Assembly: GCA_023436685.1 (NCBI GenBank)
Contig: JAEZIL010000003.1
Location: forward strand, 1 to 21,865
Origin: Bacteroidota bacterium
GTDB lineage: Bacteria > Bacteroidota > Bacteroidia > Chitinophagales > Chitinophagaceae
Reading direction: 5' to 3'
Length of the DNA: 21,865 nt
Shown here: positions 1 through 6,021 of the stretch, piece after piece
How positions within the stretch are numbered: position 1 is the stretch's first letter
Layout: each line of letters begins with the position of its first letter
Notes under the pieces: model-generated
What the model was told of the DNA's origin: nothing
The model's input: the letters and a program-made list of their open reading frames with translations, nothing else
The model's database searches: none
Position numbers and translations under genes: made by a program

Positions 1-590
1 ATTAGGTGCGATGTGTAAAGGATGGTTTTACCATGCTCCTTGTACTCGGTAAGAAAATCCAGTATTAGCGCGCGCGACTGTACGTCAACACCGGCGGTAG
101 GCTCATCCAGTATTATCAGGCGTGGGTGGTGTAGTAAAGATGCTATGATGTTTGCCCTGCGTTTCATACCACCGCTAAATGTTCCCACCCGTTTATGCGC
201 ATGCTTTTCAAGGCCAAGGCGCTCCAGCAGTTTACCTGCACGTTCACTTATTGTATGCTCGCGAAGGCGATACATCCTTCCTATATATCTAAAGTTTTCC
301 CAGGCAGTTAGTTGGGTAAACAAAGCAATGCGCTGTGGTACTACACCCACAATATTGCGCAGGTAGGTCTGCTCTTTGGTACAATCACGGTCAAAGATCC
401 TTGCTGTACCTTCATCGGGGCTCACAAGCCCACACAGTATGTTAATGGTAGTAGTTTTTCCAGCTCCATTAGGCCCCAAAAGTCCTATTACCTGCTTATC
501 ATTTACACGCAGGGTTAACCCATCTAGCGCAGGTTGCCAGGCATCCTTAAAATGCTTCTTTAGTCCGTCTATCTCTACAGCAAAAGCCAT
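1..590 (-). CDS. ABC transporter ATP-binding protein (ABC-2 type), C-terminus beyond window
   Basis: This is the nucleotide-binding subunit of an ABC transporter, expected to act as a dimer on the cytoplasmic face with a separate permease. The 196 visible codons contain Walker A GPNGAGKTT (about residues 39-47), the Q-loop in VVPQ (Gln86), the signature FSGGM (138-142), Walker B LIILDEPTAGVD (158-169) and the switch His in TSH (195), after which the window ends. The spacing and the FSGGMKRR signature fit the CcmA/drug-resistance/ABC-2 class of ATPases. The ATG at 590 lies 2 nt after the stop of the tryptophan 2,3-dioxygenase gene, so the two are almost certainly co-transcribed. The permease partner is probably further left, outside the window. 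The substrate cannot be told. The open reading frame is intact to the edge. Confidence 0.93.
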   Translation of the reverse strand, partial: MAFAVEIDGLKKHFKDAWQPALDGLTLRVNDKQVIGLLGPNGAGKTTTINILCGLVSPDEGTARIFDRDCTKEQTYLRNIVGVVPQRIALFTQLTAWENFRYIGRMYRLREHTISERAGKLLERLGLEKHAHKRVGTFSGGMKRRANIIASLLHHPRLIILDEPTAGVDVQSRALILDFLTEYKEHGKTILYTSHL

Positions 591-592
591 GG

Positions 593-1621
593 CTAGTTAA
601 ATCCTAAGCAGGCTACCAGTTTTTCGGGTAGTTTGGGTAAAAGATGTCTTGGTATCAGGAACGAGGTAAGCTCAGCTATTTCCTTGTAAATAGTATGGCT
701 ATCGGCAGCACCTCGCAGATAAGCTGCTCCTGTACTGCCACCTGTGCCTACACGTTTGCCTATTGTACGTTGCACCATATGTATGTGGCGGTAGCGCCAC
801 ATAGCCAGTTGCTCGTCTATCTCCAGCAGGCTGCTTACCAGCTCGTAAGGCAAGTGCAGCATGGGGTAGTCGCGGTATAGCATTATAAATAATGCGCTAC
901 GATTGGCAGCCGCACTTAGTTTACGGGTAGCATCGTACCCCTCATCGTTCATAAATAAGTTATCAAATGTTTCCACATTCTGTCGTTCGCCTTCTTGCAA
1001 GCTATCTATATAAGCCTGCCGGTATGTTTGCCAGAAGCTGTTGCCATCATCATCCCAATACTGTTTGTCTTTTACAAATGGCATCCGCTCCAGCCAGCGG
1101 TTTATTAGTACCAGTATCGACTCCTGCGATTCAGCCTCTTTAACACGCTGAATATCCTTTTCATTTAATTGCGATAAGTAATAGTTTTGACCATGACGGT
1201 CAGTATAGTTAAGGCCAAGGGTAGCTTCTATCATTTTAAACTGTATACTTTGGAAGCCCGATGCCGGCCTTAGCAAATCACGAAAATCCAGAAAGTCGAG
1301 TGGGGTCATTGTTTCTATAACACCCATCTGCATCACTATTAGTTCCAGTATGCGACATACACGCTTTACACGATGCACTGAATTATATATATCGGGGGAG
1401 TTGTTAGGAATATTTGACTGTTTGAAAACATCTCTTACAACATTCAGCTCAAAAAGTATCTGCTTGAACCAAAGCTCGTAAGCCTGGTGGATAACGATGA
1501 ACAGCATTTCATCATTAGCACGTATTCCTTCCTTATCACTCTCGGGTGCCTGTGCATTCAATATTTTATCAAGTTGCAGATATTCGCTATAGTATACCGG
1601 CTGCCTTTCTTTCTTTTCCAT
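593..1621 (-). CDS. kynA: Tryptophan 2,3-dioxygenase (TDO family)
   Basis: This cytosolic haem enzyme opens the indole ring of L-tryptophan with O2 to give N-formylkynurenine, the first step of the kynurenine pathway. The 342-aa protein carries the family landmarks: HQAYELWFKQ with the distal His45, the block TPLDFLDFRDLLRPASGFQS (about 106-125) including the substrate-contacting Arg114, WRYRH with the proximal haem ligand His279, and the GTGGSTG loop (292-298). The length is somewhat above the short bacterial enzymes and nearer the longer forms. The ATG at 1621 follows a TAAGTTTG -7 box by about 12 nt, implying a very short leader. No other kynurenine-pathway gene is visible here. The next gene in the operon is an ABC ATPase, which raises but does not prove a link to transport of a tryptophan catabolite. 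Confidence 0.95.
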   Translation of the reverse strand: MEKKERQPVYYSEYLQLDKILNAQAPESDKEGIRANDEMLFIVIHQAYELWFKQILFELNVVRDVFKQSNIPNNSPDIYNSVHRVKRVCRILELIVMQMGVIETMTPLDFLDFRDLLRPASGFQSIQFKMIEATLGLNYTDRHGQNYYLSQLNEKDIQRVKEAESQESILVLINRWLERMPFVKDKQYWDDDGNSFWQTYRQAYIDSLQEGERQNVETFDNLFMNDEGYDATRKLSAAANRSALFIMLYRDYPMLHLPYELVSSLLEIDEQLAMWRYRHIHMVQRTIGKRVGTGGSTGAAYLRGAADSHTIYKEIAELTSFLIPRHLLPKLPEKLVACLGFN

Positions 1622-1633
1622 GGGCGAAAATTA

Positions 1634-1641
1634 CAAACTTA
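1634..1641 (-). promoter_or_regulatory. Candidate -7 box of the tryptophan dioxygenase operon
   Basis: TAAGTTTG on the minus strand matches the Bacteroidota -7 consensus TAnnTTTG exactly and sits 12 nt before the ATG at 1621. I see no clear TTTG about 20 nt upstream, so the -33 half is unsupported. Confidence 0.5.
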
Positions 1642-1728
1642 TATCCAAGTGTGAAATGAGACTTATTTAGTATATGGTTAAAGTGCTTAAGGAATGGTTT
1701 TAATTAGCTTTTATAAATTGCAGTTATT

Positions 1729-2238
1729 ATGAGCAGCAAATTTCTTCCGCATATACCGGCAGCCGAGTACAACGATAAGCTTTCATCCGAACGTATCTTC
1801 GACCTGTATGAGCTGCTATCGGCCCCGCTACATGAGGAAATGTATAAGCGGCAGGATTTTAATTTTCTCGACGAGTTATCAGAAGGGCAGCAGTTGCTTA
1901 TTTCTTACGACTATGTGCGCATGCAGGTACAGCAGGGCGGCTTTATTCAATTAATACAAAATGGGTACATAGGCCTTTTGCCCGATATGCCCGAATGGTT
2001 TACAACAATGGGGGCTAATGATATGGCTAAAGTAATTGATGACGCATTGAAAGTATACGTGCTAAATAGGGAACTGCTGGATAAGGAAACGACAGTAGAG
2101 GAGTTTGCTAAACTTTATGAAGAGCTTAAAGAGTTCGAAATAATTGATGAGCGCTTTCAGGAGTCGGATGCAGAAACTGTATTTAAGATAACTGAATATA
2201 TAAAATCGCACATAAAGGAATTTGCTGTAATAGACTGA
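1729..2238 (+). CDS. DMP19/DUF4375-like acidic protein
   Basis: This is a 169-aa acidic protein. The stretch around residues 55-105 (QQLLISYDYVRMQVQQGG, then FIQLIQNGYIGLLPDMPEWF and the MGANDMAKVIDDA helix) resembles DUF4375, the C-terminal domain of the Neisseria DNA-mimic protein DMP19. The C-terminal third (about 118-165) is rich in Glu and Asp, as expected of a helical, negatively charged surface. In Neisseria DMP19 mimics DNA and blocks a repressor; whether this protein does the same is inference, because DUF4375 is widespread and mostly uncharacterised. No signal peptide or membrane segment is visible. It is divergent from the dioxygenase operon (107 bp between starts) and a TATAAATTG stretch just upstream (1712-1720) is a weak -7 candidate. 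Confidence 0.65.
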   Translation: MSSKFLPHIPAAEYNDKLSSERIFDLYELLSAPLHEEMYKRQDFNFLDELSEGQQLLISYDYVRMQVQQGGFIQLIQNGYIGLLPDMPEWFTTMGANDMAKVIDDALKVYVLNRELLDKETTVEEFAKLYEELKEFEIIDERFQESDAETVFKITEYIKSHIKEFAVID

Positions 2239-2270
2239 TCATTTACCGACGCTTCAATATCATTTACCGA
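2238..2270 (+). repeat. Two 12-bp direct repeats, 21-bp period, upstream of ABC exporter promoter
   Basis: ATCATTTACCGA occurs at 2238-2249 and again, identically, at 2259-2270. The start-to-start distance of 21 bp is two helical turns, so both copies face the same side of the DNA. The second copy ends 5 bp before the TTTG of the downstream promoter. This is the layout of an activator or repressor site; the protein is unknown. Confidence 0.6.
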
Positions 2271-2275
2271 AATAG

Positions 2276-2307
2276 TTTGCTGCAGGCAACCACGCAGCGT
2301 ACCTTTG
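2276..2307 (+). promoter_or_regulatory. Bacteroidota-type promoter of the ABC exporter gene
   Basis: TTTG at 2276-2279 is followed after 20 nt by TACCTTTG at 2300-2307. This matches the Bacteroidota primary sigma consensus TTTG-N19-21-TAnnTTTG. Transcription would start near 2313, about 20 nt before the ATG at 2333. Confidence 0.7.
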
Positions 2308-2332
2308 CACTTCTGTATCAGAAACATAGAAC

Positions 2333-4156
2333 ATGGCTCGTCCTAACCATAATAGCAACGGCAATACCGATGCTGAATTGCCTAAAGTAAAGATCAATAA
2401 GGAAAATATACAAGAGGGCTTAATGATATTTAGATATGTCAGGCCTTATCGCACCAAGTTCATTTTGGGCCTGATGTTCATTGCTTTATCTGGTGGTACT
2501 ACCATGGCGTTCCCATACCTTCTGAAGAAGCTTATAGACAGCGCCAATGATATGAGCAAGGGTATTGCTTCCATTACACCCACTCAGATAGCGCTGGGAA
2601 TGATGGGGTTACTGACTTTACAGATGTTCATTTCTTTTATGCGTGTCTATCTGTTTACCACAGTAGGGGAGAATGCCCTGGCCGATCTTAGAAAAGATAT
2701 ATACAAAAAGATGATCACCATGCCTATGGATTTCTTCGCCCAAAGGCGGGTTGGTGAACTTTCAAGCCGCATAAGTGCCGATGTATCGCAGATACAAGAT
2801 GCCGTAACCACGGTTTTGGCTGAATTATTAAGGGGAGTGCTTGTATTGATAATTGGCCTATGCCTTATATTCTATATATCTCCAAAGCTCACTTTATTAA
2901 TGTTATCGGTAGTACCCGTCATTATAGTAATAGCTGTAGTGTTTAGTAAACGTATCAGGAAGGTATCAAGAGATGCGCAGGATAAACTGGCTGATTCAGG
3001 TACCATAGTGCAGGAGACGCTACAAGGCATAAGTAATGTTAAGTCATTTTCTAACGAGTGGTATGAGGTTAACAGATATAATAGAAGCATAAATGAGGTG
3101 GTGAAGATGGCTGTGAAGAATGGTCAGTTCCGCGGCTTCTTCGTATCATTTCTACTGTTTAGTGTTTTTGGTGCTATAGTATTGGTAGTTTGGTATGGTG
3201 CAGGCCTTATGCAAACAGGTCAATTATCCTTTGGCGACCTTACCGCTTTTGTAGTATATACCGCTTTTGTGGGGGGCACTATGGCTGGCTTTGCCGATCT
3301 GTATAGCCAGCTTCAAAAAACCCTTGGCGCCACACAACGCATTAGGGAGATATTGAAGGAAGAGTCTGAAAATGTATCAGTTAACGAAACAAAGCTAAAT
3401 GAGGAGTTTAAGCTTAGGGGCCATGTCAAATTGTCTCATATCGCCTTCAGTTACCCAAGCCGTAAAGAGACACAGGTATTAAAGGATATTAATATAGAAG
3501 CAAAACCCGGAGAGCAAATAGCCATTGTGGGACCTAGTGGAGCCGGCAAGAGTACATTGGTATCAATATTATTACGCTTCTACGATCCTGAACGTGGACA
3601 GCTACTATTTGATGGCAAAGATGCAAGCCGCATACCTATTTCACAGTTAAGGCAGCAGATGGCTCTGGTACCCCAAGACGTAATGTTATTTGGCGGTACC
3701 ATCCGCGAGAACATAGCCTATGGTAAAGCAAATGCCACACAAGATGAAATAGAACAGGCGGCACGTAAGGCAAATGCCCACAACTTCATTGCCACATTTC
3801 CAGAGAGTTACGATACTGTTGTTGGTGAGCGTGGTATCAAACTATCTGGAGGGCAACGCCAGCGTATAGCTATAGCCAGGGCTATTCTGAAAGATCCTGC
3901 CATCCTTATATTGGATGAAGCTACCAGTTCGCTCGACTCTGAATCGGAAGCTTTGGTGCAGGAAGCTTTATATAACCTTATGAAGAACCGTACCTCATTC
4001 GTCATTGCGCACAGGCTTTCTACCATACGCAATGCCGATAAGATTGTAGTACTGGAGCACGGTGTGGTGCGTGAATCGGGCACACACCACGAATTGCTAT
4101 CAATTGATGACGGACTATATAAGAGCCTTAGCAAGCTGCAAACTGAATGGCATTAA
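2333..4156 (+). CDS. ABC exporter, fused transmembrane and ATPase domains (MsbA/multidrug type)
   Basis: This is a half-transporter of the type IV ABC exporter fold that should work as a homodimer in the inner membrane, moving lipids, drugs or peptides outward. Residues about 40-335 form the six-helix transmembrane domain, including the long intracellular loops typical of the family. The ATPase follows: Walker A GPSGAGKST (400-408), Q-loop VPQD (Gln448), signature LSGGQ (504-508), Walker B ILILDEATSSLD (524-535) and switch IAHRLST (His560). All catalytic residues are intact and 607 aa is the normal size. A polar N-terminal tail of about 25 residues precedes the first helix. It has its own promoter behind a direct-repeat pair. 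The substrate cannot be told from sequence; MsbA-like lipid export and multidrug export are equally possible. Confidence 0.95.
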   Translation: MARPNHNSNGNTDAELPKVKINKENIQEGLMIFRYVRPYRTKFILGLMFIALSGGTTMAFPYLLKKLIDSANDMSKGIASITPTQIALGMMGLLTLQMFISFMRVYLFTTVGENALADLRKDIYKKMITMPMDFFAQRRVGELSSRISADVSQIQDAVTTVLAELLRGVLVLIIGLCLIFYISPKLTLLMLSVVPVIIVIAVVFSKRIRKVSRDAQDKLADSGTIVQETLQGISNVKSFSNEWYEVNRYNRSINEVVKMAVKNGQFRGFFVSFLLFSVFGAIVLVVWYGAGLMQTGQLSFGDLTAFVVYTAFVGGTMAGFADLYSQLQKTLGATQRIREILKEESENVSVNETKLNEEFKLRGHVKLSHIAFSYPSRKETQVLKDINIEAKPGEQIAIVGPSGAGKSTLVSILLRFYDPERGQLLFDGKDASRIPISQLRQQMALVPQDVMLFGGTIRENIAYGKANATQDEIEQAARKANAHNFIATFPESYDTVVGERGIKLSGGQRQRIAIARAILKDPAILILDEATSSLDSESEALVQEALYNLMKNRTSFVIAHRLSTIRNADKIVVLEHGVVRESGTHHELLSIDDGLYKSLSKLQTEWH

Positions 4157-4470
4157 GCCGGAAAGTTGTATTGGATACCATTAGCCTCAGCCAACGTGCG
4201 AATATCTATAATCTCGGTAAGCCCCAGGTCAGCCGACATCCATATTACATATACATCATATTCATTTGCAGGATGTGTATAGCTATCTCTATGGTTTGAC
4301 GTTTCCTTTACAGATCTCAGAAATACTTCATCATCATTGGTTAAATGCGCAGGCCCTATTGTAACATAATCTATTGGTGGCCTGCTGCTTAACTCAGTAT
4401 CCACTAGATCCTCAAAATCTTCCGCTATTTCTATGGCTTGCTCTAATGTGAATGGTTTCCTGTTTTGCAT
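4153..4470 (-). CDS. Hypothetical acidic protein, 105 aa
   Basis: I do not recognise the family. The protein is acidic and soluble-looking, with a helical N-terminus (LEQAIEIAEDFEDLVD, about residues 9-24) and a mixed middle and C-terminal part containing YDVYVIWM (about 71-78). No signal peptide or membrane helix is seen. It converges on the ABC exporter gene: the two stop codons overlap within a shared TTAA at 4153-4156, so neither can have a terminator before its neighbour's coding end. About 50 bp upstream lies the long imperfect palindrome at 4520-4608. The intact frame and amino-acid composition make it a plausible real gene, but it has no assignable function. Confidence 0.6.
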   Translation of the reverse strand: MQNRKPFTLEQAIEIAEDFEDLVDTELSSRPPIDYVTIGPAHLTNDDEVFLRSVKETSNHRDSYTHPANEYDVYVIWMSADLGLTEIIDIRTLAEANGIQYNFPA

Positions 4471-4516
4471 GAGCTCAAAGATAAGATTTGGGTCGATACC
4501 TTAATATGTAGTTAAG

Positions 4517-4550
4517 TTTGTTCTATAATTTCTACATTATGTTAACATAG
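4517..4550 (+). repeat. Copy 1 of a ~30-bp repeat (TTTGTTCTATAATTT...)
   Basis: The first 15 bases, TTTGTTCTATAATTT, are identical to 6466-6480. After a short difference, ATTATGTTAA (4536-4545 and 6483-6492) and ATAG are also shared. An inverted, more diverged copy lies at 4581-4608. See the separate entries for the palindrome and the distal copy. Confidence 0.7.
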
Positions 4551-4608
4551 CAAGTGCGTATATTCTGAATAACGCATGAAGATATTTAATATAATGTGAT
4601 TATAGAAC
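4520..4608. repeat. 89-bp imperfect palindrome downstream of hicBA
   Basis: GTTCTATAAT (4520-4529) is the exact reverse complement of ATTATAGAAC (4599-4608). Inside, CATTAT (4535-4540) pairs with ATAATG (4591-4596), and the centre GCGTATATTC/GAATAACGC (4556-4576) folds with one bulged base. The whole unit can form one long hairpin in DNA or RNA. It lies between the end of hicA and the start of the 4153-4470 gene. It could act as a hicBA transcript end or be a small palindromic mobile repeat; a T-run is absent, so it is not a classical terminator. Confidence 0.6.
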
Positions 4609-4651
4609 TAAGCGAAGGGTGGGCAAGATTAGCGCAGGATGCGCATGTGGG

Positions 4652-4897
4652 TTAAAATTGTCTAATTTCCTTCCAAAAGTCTTTCTTTTCTATACCCATT
4701 GTCTGCAAATTTGTATGTATGTGAAATGCAGGTATTTCTTTGAATTTCAGCCTTATAGTAACAGGCCGTGTTAGTCTTCTCGGGTCTCGTTCAGGGTAAT
4801 TATAATGGTCATGTGATGATTCTGTACGTATATAAATTAATCCTTTGCTTTCAAGCCAACAGACAAATTTCCCTACAGGTACAGGTTTGTAACTCAT
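4652..4897 (-). CDS. hicA: HicA-like toxin (mRNA interferase)
   Basis: HicA toxins are small double-stranded-RNA-binding-fold ribonucleases that cut mRNA when their HicB partner is absent. This 81-aa protein has the family layout: an N-terminal helix VGKFVCWLESKGL (8-20), a strand, the catalytic turn SSHDHY with His29, a basic strand RRLTRPVTI (40-48) and the C-terminal LQTMGIEKKDFW helix (64-75). The usual GSH is SSH here. I start at the ATG at 4897, not at an in-frame ATG at 4918, because the former overlaps the hicB stop as TAATG, the classic translational-coupling arrangement, and the extra seven residues do not look like HicA. It is somewhat longer than the ~60-aa classical HicA. Antitoxin-first order implies more antitoxin than toxin. 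Confidence 0.75.
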   Translation of the reverse strand: MSYKPVPVGKFVCWLESKGLIYIRTESSHDHYNYPERDPRRLTRPVTIRLKFKEIPAFHIHTNLQTMGIEKKDFWKEIRQF

Positions 4898-5244
4898 TAG
4901 CACAAGGCCACAGGCCAACTTTCGTTATACTGTTTTCTTAGCATGCCTGCTGGTATCTCTAGTTGAAGTTCAGAAGGAGGTTCAGCCCTATGATTTATTA
5001 TTTCTAAGCGCCATCCAAGACTTACCAAATCTTTAGTCAATGTCCCCCGTGACTGCGTGTCTTGTATATAAGATTGCATTATTTCATCAAATGCGTCTTT
5101 TGCATCTTGAATGCTATCGCCGTAGGATGATAGATTTAAGGAAGGACAATAAGCTAAAAAGAAATTGTCTTCCTGAAATACCAGAATATTCAATTTCAAT
5201 TCTAACACATTTTCACCACCGTCTGTTTTTATATAATCTGACAT
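4897..5244 (-). CDS. hicB: HicB-like antitoxin
   Basis: The 115-aa product has the HicB partial RNase H-like fold: a strand LNILVFQEDNFFLAYCPSL (18-36), the turn NLSSYGDSIQDA (37-48) and the helix AKDAFDEIMQSYIQD (48-62). The C-terminal tail (about 90-115, SELQLEIPAG and following) is where these antitoxins usually contact or block the toxin. No ribbon-helix-helix or helix-turn-helix DNA-binding segment is obvious, so autoregulation may rely on another element. It precedes hicA with a 1-base overlap. A weak -7-like TAACTTTA lies on the minus strand at 5252-5259, directly before the gene. The proposed function is neutralising HicA by inhibitory complex formation. Confidence 0.75.
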   Translation of the reverse strand: MSDYIKTDGGENVLELKLNILVFQEDNFFLAYCPSLNLSSYGDSIQDAKDAFDEIMQSYIQDTQSRGTLTKDLVSLGWRLEIINHRAEPPSELQLEIPAGMLRKQYNESWPVALC

Positions 5245-5287
5245 TGTAGTGTAAAGTTACGAATAGGAATATGCAATAATAGTGCCT

Positions 5288-5358
5288 TAATTGTTAAATA
5301 ACAACAATTAGATAGTTTTTACTCAACCGTGTTTTCACGGTAGGGATAGCTATGCCCT
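5288..5358. repeat. Three adjacent inverted repeats upstream of the leader promoter
   Basis: TAATTGTT-N7-AACAATTA (5288-5310) is a perfect 8-bp inverted repeat. ACCGTG-TTTT-CACGGT (5326-5341) is a perfect 6-bp hairpin. AGGGATAGCTATGCCCT (5342-5358) is palindromic apart from one extra base. They could be operators for the divergent hicB and 5564 genes or part of a longer structured transcript. Confidence 0.6.
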
Positions 5359-5368
5359 GATGTTTTAC

Positions 5369-5376
5369 TACATTTG
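5369..5376 (+). promoter_or_regulatory. Candidate -7 box for the structured leader
   Basis: TACATTTG matches TAnnTTTG and is followed by CA, as in the stronger TACCTTTGCA boxes of this window. Transcription would start near 5383, giving a leader of about 180 nt that contains the whole hairpin. No good TTTG is seen at -33; that position is occupied by the palindrome at 5342-5358. Confidence 0.5.
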
Positions 5377-5400
5377 CAGCGTTAGTATTGAAATGACGTT

Positions 5401-5515
5401 GCTGCTACGAAACACCACAATGTAGTATTATACTCCAAGCGACGATATGGAAATACGCCGAGAAGGCGTAGCTGTATCTGTTTGCTTGGAAGGGATGTGG
5501 TGTCCCTGTAGTGGC
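5401..5515 (+). ncRNA. Structured RNA element in the 5' leader (class unknown)
   Basis: The sequence folds into one long interrupted hairpin: GCTGCTAC (5401-5408) with GTAGTGGC (5508-5515), including two G-U pairs; ACACCACA (5412-5419) with TGTGGTGT (5496-5503); TCCAAGC (5434-5440) with GCTTGGA (5484-5490); GACGATA (5441-5447) with TATC and GTT (5475-5482); and TACGCC (5454-5459) with GGCGTA (5465-5470) capped by GAGAA. The G-U pairs favour a function as RNA over a DNA palindrome. It matches no riboswitch, tmRNA, RNase P or SRP core that I know. It may be a cis-acting leader of the 5564 gene or a separate small RNA with a 6S-like long-hairpin shape. Confidence 0.6.
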
Positions 5516-5561
5516 TTACATGATTTCGGCTACGCCAATTTTTTAACTACAAAACACCACA
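5405..5561 (+). repeat. Duplicated 15-nt arm: 5405-5419 and 5547-5561
   Basis: CTACGAAACACCACA (5405-5419) recurs as CTACAAAACACCACA (5547-5561), with a single difference. The second copy ends 2 nt before the ATG at 5564. Both copies are complementary to TGTGGTGT...GTAG (5496-5511), so only one can pair at a time. Confidence 0.7.
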
Positions 5562-5563
5562 AA

Positions 5564-5980
5564 ATGAAAAAGCTGCTACTGTTGGCTTTAATACTACCGT
5601 GCATTGCCCATGCCGAAAAGCGAGGCAAATATTACAAGATAGCGGGTAGTTTAAATAAGAGCCTAAAGGTTGCTAAAGTAGTTGACAGGGAAACATTCTT
5701 AGAATTTATACTTAGTACGAGAACGCAGTTTTTTATTAAAGAGGGGGATACTTTAACCATTACTCTTATGGATAATAATACAGTTAAGCTACCTTGCTAT
5801 CGTGTTTCTAATTACAGGCCAATGCATACAGGTTCAGGAGCACTGTATAATGGTATATATTACAAGCTTGATGGTTATACAGAAGATGTATTGATACATC
5901 AAGAAGTAAAGTCTGTAGCTATTGAGCGTTTTGTATTTGAATCTGAAAGCCCGAAAGCCATACAAAAGGCATTAAAATAA
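5564..5980 (+). CDS. Small secreted hypothetical protein, 138 aa
   Basis: I do not recognise the family. The ATG at 5564 is chosen because it starts a clear Sec signal peptide, MKKLLLLALILPCIAHA, with an AHA cleavage site before EKRGK; longer in-frame starts run through the structured leader. The mature part is about 120 aa, basic near its start and mainly beta-like, with a GDTLTITLMDNN segment (about residues 70-81) and two Cys in total, one of them in the signal peptide. Export to the periplasm or outside is expected. Expression may be controlled by the leader, whose duplicated arm reaches the initiation region. A hairpin terminator follows the stop at 5983-6001. Confidence 0.65.
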   Translation: MKKLLLLALILPCIAHAEKRGKYYKIAGSLNKSLKVAKVVDRETFLEFILSTRTQFFIKEGDTLTITLMDNNTVKLPCYRVSNYRPMHTGSGALYNGIYYKLDGYTEDVLIHQEVKSVAIERFVFESESPKAIQKALK

Positions 5981-5982
5981 CC

Positions 5983-6001
5983 AAGGGGCATTGCGCCCCT
6001 T
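5983..6001 (+). terminator. Terminator of the secreted-protein gene
   Basis: AAGGGGC (5983-5989) pairs with GCCCCTT (5995-6001) around a 5-nt loop, directly after the stop codon. The downstream sequence is AT-rich but has only short T tracts. Confidence 0.6.
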
Positions 6002-6021
6002 AATTGTTATATTTATATTAT

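Larger units (their letters stand above)
5245..5563. other. 319-bp intergenic region dense in inverted repeats and RNA structure
   Basis: No convincing gene lies here. It separates hicB (minus) from the secreted-protein gene at 5564 (plus). From left to right it holds a weak hicB -7 box (5252-5259), three adjacent inverted repeats (5288-5358), a plus-strand -7 box (5369-5376), a large imperfect hairpin (5401-5515), a possible alternative terminator arm with T-run (5528-5544) and a duplicated arm sequence next to the ATG (5547-5561). An in-frame ATG at 5447 extends the downstream gene, but that extension lies in the hairpin and does not look like protein. Confidence 0.75.

Noticed and set aside
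4898..4918. Upstream start for hicA
   Set aside because: The seven extra residues overlap hicB in another frame; the TAATG overlap at 4895-4899 is the expected coupling.
5355..5420. Hammerhead-ribozyme-like CTGATG and CGAAAC strings
   Set aside because: The core reads CTGATGT, not CTGATGA, and the stems needed between the conserved segments do not form.
5447..5563. N-terminal extension of the secreted protein from ATG 5447
   Set aside because: The 39 extra residues lie entirely within the structured leader and would bury the obvious signal peptide that begins at ATG 5564.
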